DNA of 64,000 nt. It comes from Marasmius tenuissimus. Lineage: Eukaryota; Basidiomycota; Agaricomycetes; Agaricales; Marasmiaceae. The DNA is taken from NCBI GenBank assembly GCA_029532415.1, contig JAQOTA010000047.1:2976001-3040000 (forward strand), given 5' to 3'. Positions 58,840 to 64,000 of the stretch are shown piece by piece. The notes below the pieces were generated by a model. That model ran no database searches, was not told where the DNA came from, and saw only the letters and a program-made list of their open reading frames with translations. Numbering within the stretch: the stretch's first letter is position 1; each line of letters begins with the position of its first letter. A program made the translations under genes and the position numbers.

Positions 58840-59330
58840 GTCTGGTTGGTATGGTATTCAGTTGTGTCAAAAAAACATCCGCACCTGTCGGGTGCTCACT
58901 GCGCATCACTCCCGTAGATTGCTATCTACACTCACGAGAATCGCCATCGATACTGGCAAACTCGACCTACACACTGACAAAAATGAACCTTCTCGTAATT
59001 GGAGGGGTATATTCTTGCTCAACATCCTCAGATAACTTGGTTGAAAGTCTCAAATACGTCGACATTCGGCTGCCATTGAGACCGATAGATATACCCCTAC
59101 GCTTGTGGGTTTTTTCCGCGACAAAACTCGCATCGAACAGTTGGCAAAATTGGTAGAATTCCAGCGGGATCCTCTGGTCGATAGGTCGGAGTGAACGTAT
59201 GATTGATATGGTATTTAATTGTGTCAAAAAAAGAAAATCGCACTCCTCACCGGTAGTCGCTGTGCCGCACTAACGACTCGACATCTACACTCACGGGAAT
59301 CAACATCCACATTAACAGAATTCTACGTGT
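58840..59330. repeat. Direct repeat pair W
   Basis: 58845-58990 and 59205-59330 share 'tatggtattcagttgtgtcaaaaaa', a CACC/GGTxGTGCTC-like stretch and 'atctacactcacg(a/g)gaatc'. Degenerate; no gene. Confidence 0.6.
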
Positions 59331-60594
59331 GGTCGAGGGGGGTGGGCGGGGCACATTGTATATCCTCGCATCAATGTCACTTGAGATGTGAATTTATATC
59401 AATTCAACGTAATGTAGAGTGTGGTATGACGGTGCGAGGCTCCAAAACAGGCATTACTGTTGAGAACTGAGGTCGCACTGTCAGGTCCGCTGGACTTCGG
59501 ATGACGTCCAGTATCTTCAATCTAGCACCAAAGTTCATTTGGTCTCAAGACCAAATAGGGTGCGACCATACTCAGGGAAGCAATAAATATATTGCAGATA
59601 AGTATGGGACGGTATGTTTTGGTGACCGTGATTATATTTGAGTGATGGATTGATGTACCACCCAACGACTTGTTTCGCCACCTTCTTTTATCAACACTGA
59701 AGGAAGCCCTGGGTATTATTCACCAGAGGATCAAGAAGTAATTTATCACTTTCTCTCGGAATTTCTTATTGCTTTCAAATATGGTCGTCGATTGAGCTCT
59801 TTTGAGGCTTGAGTGCTTGAGTGAGTGGCTATGCAGCACTCGTACCACCAGGCTTCCAGGATTATTCTAACACCCATGACGGGCGATGGCCGACAAGCGG
59901 CGGGTACAAACCGTCTGCCCGTCTCAATCCTCAAGGTCTCACCACTCAGAGACTTCAAGCTTTAAGTTTAGCTTCTTTGTGAGTTGGTATCCATCCAAAA
60001 AGGCTGCACGTCGCTCGGCCTTCGGCCAGCTCCTCGCCGCCTCGGCGGAGGCTGAGGGAGCTTTGCCGGATTGAGTGGCTGTGTCGAGTCCAAGTAGTGA
60101 CTATGTAAAAATCCTGGACATCCGAGCATGTGTAGAAACAAACCATAAGACAGTTTGTTAATTTGGGAACCCCTCAGCTGACCGTTTGATTTTTGATCTG
60201 TCAGTAAAGTTCGGAAGTTGCTCGTACGGTGTACCTATACCCGTGACCGTCATACGTATATCCGACCAATGTCATGTTTTGTTCAGCCAGCAACGGGCAT
60301 AAGGTAGATATTACCATTTGCCTTATGGCGCACCTGCCACGCCACGAGATTTCCAGTTGACTACCACCACCTCTCTGACTGCACTCAGGAGGATCGGGCT
60401 ATAGTCGAGTCGGAAGTACGAGATTTTCGGGCTCAGGTACGCCAAACACTTTCTTTTCTTCGGGTCCGGCTCCTGATCAGGATCTTCTCGTGCCCCATCC
60501 AGATCCTAACAAGGACTTGCTCAGTCTCCCTGCAGGCTCCCCTCGCGTACTGGGGGGCCTACAAATAGCTATAGTGTTTCAAGACTTGTTGGTA
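59331..60594. other. No gene recognised; GC-rich hairpins at 60018-60060
   Basis: No coding signal. 60018-60060 holds two small perfect inverted repeats (GGCCTTCGGCC and CCGCCTCGGCGG) in an otherwise AT-richer region. Confidence 0.4.
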
Positions 60595-60900
60595 CGTGAA
60601 ATCGAAAGAAGACTTGACCTTCGCTCCACATACTCCAGACCAAAATAGTCTCCGATAAGCAACATCACGCGAGGATTCCTGATAATACTGACCATGCCTT
60701 AGGTCCCCAGCATCGGTCATGTTCAAGAGTAATTGACGAGTGGTGATAACATCGTGTCTATACGTACTATTTATGCGCGTTTGAGGTAGTCGATGGGACC
60801 CGAGAGGAGCCGGAAGCTTCGGCTTTTTGTCGGCTGAATTAATACTCCGTTCTCACCACCATCAACGCGACCTGGATCACAGTGTTTAAGTACGCTCTTC
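60595..60900. repeat. Repeat V copy 2 joined to an R fragment
   Basis: 60595-60811 matches 56248-56465. 60812-60900 ('gaagcttcggctttttgtcggctgaatt...') matches repeat R (14728-14800 and 33405-33470). Confidence 0.75.
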
Positions 60901-61324
60901 TTTTGACCTCGCATGGAAGATTTAGAAGATCAGTTCATAGCTACCATTACCTCATGTCGGCGCCTACTTCTGACCTTTTTTGATAAAACGAGACCTAGGA
61001 TGCAAAAGCCACAATTCATGAATTGCCAGCACAAACTCGCTGGGTGGTGGGTTCGACACCAATAGCATCAGAGCAGAACATTGGCACATTGAAACGATCT
61101 TTGATGAGCTATAGTACGCTCTCGATCACTTGATATATGTATTATTGACGGGCCCAATCAAGACTGTACTCCCTTTGCAGCACCTCAATTCTGCATCGCA
61201 ACACCTCTGCGTACTTTTATCGTACGTATGTGAACGACGGGGACCGAGAAAAAGGCTAGCGTGAGTAATCGCCCATTCCTCGTTTATGAAGTGACTTAGT
61301 GAGTCGACTTGAAGTAACCATTTG
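60901..61324. other. No gene recognised
   Basis: No convincing frame or repeat. Confidence 0.4.
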
Positions 61325-62500
61325 AAGGGCTACAGTGGTAGCTCGGACGTACAGGATAGCAACCTCACAACCACCCGCATCAAGAAAATCAAACAGGTAT
61401 TTCTTTATGCGTGCACGTCGGTTACGTGCGTTCTCTTTGTTACTTCCCCCTCTCTATTCCGACTCGGATAGCCCCGTTCCTTTCTTCTCAGGGGTGATAT
61501 TCCACGACGTCAAATTCTCATCCTCACCCAAATTCAATAGAACCTTGAGGTTTTCCTGAGGGCAGCTACCCATACAAACGACCTATCCGGACCCGCGTCG
61601 TGAGAACAAAACAACTCCGCCCTCCTCCTAGCTTGCCCTACTGTCGTTCAATGGCATTCCAGTTTCCACTCTCGATTACCAATTCATCGTCTCCTCGGAA
61701 GCATATTTGGGTGGTTGTATGTGCTTGTCGGTGACTTTCGTGCGTTAAAATTATCTTCGGGCTCGAGCGGTGGTTTCTCGGGAGGTGTTCAAGGGTACGG
61801 GTTACAATCCGTATCGGCAAGGGTTCTTCTACTAAATTGTCATATATTTGCTAATCGATCCCGTTTTCATCATTAGCCTATCGTCTACTTTGGGAAACGA
61901 CTCCAAAAGGCCTTGGGTGATAAAAAGGATACCATAGTCTGTTTCAACGCGGCATGTGGCTGACCTACCTTTGGGCATTTTACATATACCTGCCTGTGCC
62001 CTTCGCTGGCTCACCACTCAGAACAGGCGGCGGTCGATTGGCTGTCACTGCTTTATCACTCTCGCCTCAAATTACCTTAACGGAGCTCGGAGCCGGCGTT
62101 CGTGAGTAAGACCAAGAAGGGAATAACATCGAAAGCCAGGCGTGAGTCATATGTGGACTTCTCTCTCCATCTATTCGCCTATCACCAAAACCTTCTTCAC
62201 AGGGTTGGAGAAATTCTCAAGACGGGATTTATCAAGCAAACGTACAACTATCCACACCACCTGACATCCCGGTAAACTCGAGAGTCGACTCATAGGCAAG
62301 GATGCGTATCCTCCCTCTAGATACTCGTTATTTGCCCGCTTATCATTGGACAATAGCGTGATCGAAGGTGTTGATACACGCCTGCTGCCTCACCGGGAGC
62401 CCTGACACATGAACATATCGAAACGCTTGACAAAGGCTTCGGGTTCACCGACGTCAGCGAGTTGAGAAACTAGAAGATGCATGATGATCATCAGTGAATT
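61325..62500. repeat. Right copy of the ~1.2 kb repeat at the window start
   Basis: Direct copy of 1-1260. Small indels between the copies break the frames. Confidence 0.7.
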
Positions 62501-64000
62501 AACATCAAAATCTGGGCTGCGGTATGCGGCCAAACGTTTGTCAAGCTTGCATTTTCAGAGAATGTATAATGTGAGTAACTAGTTGGCAAGAATAGGAAGT
62601 TATCTCTGGATATTTCTTCTGGTATTTTTCAGAAAGCCTACTGGCATGAATACGAAGCGCACGGCCGAGTCGAGCTTACACTCAGCGGCTGATCATCAAC
62701 ATTTCAACAAATCCAGCAAAGCATTAGCCCAAAAACGCATAGTATACATCAGTGAGTTGTACCCTTGATAATTCGGCTAAAGTATTCCTCACTTATAACC
62801 ACAGTGAGCAAAACGGAGGTCCAAGCGAGATACAATCGTCTCATTCTAGTGCGACATCGACTTACCCGCGTAATTTAGAGTTGGCATACACGGACTTGCG
62901 TTGTGAAGACCTATCGGCGATAGAGAAGTCAGAGAAGCATGGGGTTTTGGATGTTAGGTATGTGTGTCTTCATGATAATGTTTTACTCAAGTCTGACTCA
63001 GACGCACCTGTGCTATATGTCCCGCAGATAATACCCTGATGCCAACATCATATGACCTTTTTGAAGCTCAAGGCTCTCTTGCGCATAGCGCTTAATTTGA
63101 CCCGTGTCTCATGGACCATAATTCACCTCACACAAACTCAGATATTCCGACGCATTTGTCCGGTCTCTAGCTAACCCATCGCCCTGTTCAAAAACCCTCG
63201 ATAATATGATTGAAGCTGGTATACCTCTCTGTTTATTGTCCCGTCGTCGTATGGGTTTCCGGTGATTCCATCGATCCTGGCTGCTACATCTCTCAAAAGC
63301 TGACTTGAGCTATCATACAGGCTTGGTGAGGCTTTATTTGGGCGTACAAATCCCTCTCTGATGTGTTTGGTACGTATATTGTTCCCTGTGAACCCTCAAT
63401 AAGTTGTTCGGCAAAATCGAGGCGAAGCGTATCTTTCGCTGAGCACTCCCTCATCGGAAACTGGCATACTCGACCTTTGTGTCGCACAGGGGGCTAGGTA
63501 CGCTGTCTTCAGCCAAGTCAATCAGCAGCGGTCTCACATGCTATAATTGCTCTTATGCTAACGATCTACTAATTACTAGATCAGAAGCACCGGCAGAAAC
63601 ACGTAGATGTTGGCGTTGGTACTTTCGCTCGCTCGACAGTGTGTCCAAGTTAGACTGAGTGGACGATAAAGATAATCCTACCCAACCAAGTACATTCTAC
63701 CAATTTTCCGGCTCATGTAATTATCGAAAGGTTGAAGAATAATTCGTCCTTGAGGCCCTCGTATCTTTGATCGCTTCGGAAACGTGGTACAGATGTCCCT
63801 CGAATGAACGACGGTGATAAAAGCTCGAGCTGCGGACCTGAAGACTACGGTGCTATACCCTTGCGTACAAGGCAGCTCCAGTGGAGTACAATGCTATTGA
63901 AGACACGACACCTAGTGGATGTGCAATTAGATGTCCGGGTGTCCGGGTGGGTAGGCCCCAGTATTCCTACAAGCAAGCTGACCCGAGGCCTGACATAAAT
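62501..64000. other. No gene recognised
   Basis: Short frames only; the longest is a 95-codon plus-strand frame at 62752-63039 without recognised features. Confidence 0.4.

Noticed and set aside
59300..61300. tRNA-like T-arm words (for example 'gggttcgacaccaat' at ~61050)
   Set aside because: No matching acceptor, D-arm or anticodon arms nearby.

Overview
The window looks like nuclear DNA of a filamentous basidiomycete (Agaricomycetes). Every gene that can be followed has many short GT-AG introns of about 45-65 nt. The gene families are typical of agaricomycetes: a KDZ transposase with a Ulp1 tail, a GRF zinc-finger protein, Ser/Thr-rich single-pass membrane proteins, and the 'IDGGxFxxVxGDQxNY' protein family. 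A Rhizoctonia/Ceratobasidium-like fungus is my best guess, but that is inference. Most of the sequence between genes is old, decayed duplicated material. No tRNA, rRNA or CRISPR was seen.

The dominant theme is one multi-exon gene family present five times, always on the minus strand: A (3386-5775), B (10074-12594), C (17271-20434), D (25943-28917) and E (49924-53020). All copies share almost the same exon plan, including exon lengths of 38, 68 (52 in A), 71, about 371-380, 131/134 and 402-408 nt. I could reconstruct each as a nearly complete reading frame of 635-898 aa. The copies differ at the first exon and at the C-terminal tail. They carry distinct scars: an exon-3 deletion in A, a transposon in intron 1 and a GC-AG intron in D, and a frameshift plus a recombinant 5' half in E.

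These genes sit inside larger repeated modules. A segment 'R' (14180-15820, 33230-34460, fragments at 23.4 and 60.8 kb) lies on the low-coordinate side of the genes, and a segment 'U' (20690-22240, 29726-31160) lies upstream. Comparing module copies exposes insertions with clean target duplications: a 379-bp MITE (14344-14722), a 409-bp MITE (28207-28615) and a 519-bp solo LTR (29179-29697). A 741-bp element with long terminal inverted repeats and CACTG ends lies at 2298-3038.

The most striking block is about 34455-48905. It interrupts an R/gene-E module that is continuous at 14-20 kb. It holds a KDZ transposase gene with a cysteine-cluster N-terminus and a Ulp1-type C-terminus (42307-47090, minus), a 1106-codon gene of unknown function (35911-39651, minus), a 193-aa basic protein gene (40315-41085, minus), a 198-aa protein gene (41547-42203, plus) and a GRF zinc-finger gene (48143-48907, plus). 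It looks like a composite KDZ element or element-plus-passengers. Three of its five genes each carry one in-frame TGA and no other lesion, which suggests recent inactivation. To the right of gene E lie mostly decayed repeats and one apparently intact 304-aa membrane-protein gene (57151-58447, minus). The first and last kilobases of the window are direct copies of each other.
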